A model generated the notes under the pieces. That model made no database searches, was not told the origin of the DNA, and saw only the letters and a program-made list of their open reading frames with translations. The position numbers were made by a program, and so were the translations under genes. 36,549 bases of DNA, from contig NZ_JAQGLS010000138.1 of NCBI RefSeq assembly GCF_028292805.1, forward strand, positions 1-36,549, read 5' to 3'. This DNA is from Ramlibacter sp. Its GTDB lineage: Bacteria; Pseudomonadota; Gammaproteobacteria; Burkholderiales; Burkholderiaceae_C. This document shows, piece after piece, positions 35,588-36,549 of this stretch (the stretch's first letter is position 1; every line of letters begins with the position of its first letter).

Positions 35588-36549
35588 ATGATCCCGATCA
35601 CCACCGAATCCCGCTACAACGCGATGATCAAGCTGCGCGAAGGCAAGATCAGCCGCGAGATCTTCTCCGACAAGGAGATCTACGCGGAGGAACTTGAGAA
35701 GGTCTTCACCCGCGCGTGGCTGTTCGTCGGCCACGAGAGCCAGGTGCCCAACCCGGGCGACTTCTTCACCTCGCGCATGGGGGCCGAGTCGGTGATCCTG
35801 GCGCGCGACAAGAAGAAGAAGGTCCACGTCTTCCTGAACTCATGCCGCCACCGCGGCATGAAGGTGTGCCAGTACGATCACGGCAACACGCAGCTGTTCA
35901 CCTGTCCCTACCACAGCTGGAGCTACACCACCGACGGCAAGTTGTTCGGCGTGCCGCAGTTCAAGCAGCTGTACGAGGGCTGCATGGAAAAGCAAGAGTG
36001 GTCGCTGATCGAGCCTCCCAAGATGGAGGTCTATAAGGGCACTGTCTGGGCTTCGTGGGACAAGGACGCTCCCGACCTGATGACCTACCTTGGCGACGCC
36101 AAGCTGCACCTCGACTTGGCGCTGGATTGCCGCGACGGCCGCGAAGGCGGCTCGGAAGTGCTGGTGGGCGTGCACAAATGGATCATCCCGTGCAACTGGA
36201 AGTTCGCCGCCGAGAACTTCCTGGGCGACACCTACCACAATGTCAGCCACCGCTCGGTCGACCTGATCGGCATCGGCCCGAGCGCCGAGGCGGGCGTGAA
36301 GGGTCGGCGTGACAACGAGATGGACAAGGCCCAGCACGTCTGGGCCAACTTCCCCGCCGGCCATGGCGTGCACAGCGCGATCATGCCCGAGGACTGGGAG
36401 TTCCTGAACACGTACCAGAACAACCCGGTGGTGGCGGAGTACTTCCGTGAAGCGCACACCAGGCGCAGGGAACGCCTGGGCGCCGAGCAGAGCCGCCTGA
36501 TTCCCTTCGTCGGCACGATCTACCCCAACGTATCGTTCCACGGCAACCA
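35588..36549 (+). CDS. Aromatic ring-hydroxylating dioxygenase alpha subunit (truncated by window end)
   Basis: MIPITTESRYNAMIKLREGKISREIFSDKEIYAEELEKVF..., Rieske CRHRGMKVCQYDHGNTQLFTCPYHSWSYTTDGKLFGVP, ENFLGDTYHNVSHRS; no stop before 36549. Confidence 0.93.
   Translation, partial: MIPITTESRYNAMIKLREGKISREIFSDKEIYAEELEKVFTRAWLFVGHESQVPNPGDFFTSRMGAESVILARDKKKKVHVFLNSCRHRGMKVCQYDHGNTQLFTCPYHSWSYTTDGKLFGVPQFKQLYEGCMEKQEWSLIEPPKMEVYKGTVWASWDKDAPDLMTYLGDAKLHLDLALDCRDGREGGSEVLVGVHKWIIPCNWKFAAENFLGDTYHNVSHRSVDLIGIGPSAEAGVKGRRDNEMDKAQHVWANFPAGHGVHSAIMPEDWEFLNTYQNNPVVAEYFREAHTRRRERLGAEQSRLIPFVGTIYPNVSFHGN

Overview
GC-rich window, most likely a Burkholderiales/Comamonadaceae-type beta-proteobacterium (inferred from gene content and order). 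Left part: a TetR-linked catabolic module (TIM-barrel isomerase, DUF993 protein, Gfo/Idh/MocA oxidoreductase, Bug/TctC receptor, TetR, ThDP enzyme), a SWIB/H1-like protein, an Lrp regulator, an EamA transporter and isocitrate lyase. Centre: the conserved block thrS-infC-rpmI-rplT-pheS-pheT-ihfA-merR-tRNA-Pro(GGG). Right part: accessory aromatic catabolism with Rieske oxygenases, a mandelate-type gene set, three more TctC receptors, LysR and IclR regulators, and many decayed genes. The strongest hidden signals are: (1) a complete transcription-attenuation leader before thrS, with a Thr-rich 13-aa leader peptide (MTPRTTTEAPTVL), mutually exclusive hairpins and a terminator; (2) a GTCC-N7-GGAC operator family shared by the iclR/reductase divergent promoter, a tctC gene and, in weaker form, a Rieske oxygenase 12.5 kb away, where a second IclR gene has decayed; (3) an SDR that has lost all three catalytic residues and is frameshifted; (4) paired operator repeats upstream of aceA and in the TetR module; (5) a probable attenuator before pheS. 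All calls are by eye from the sequence; no searches were run.
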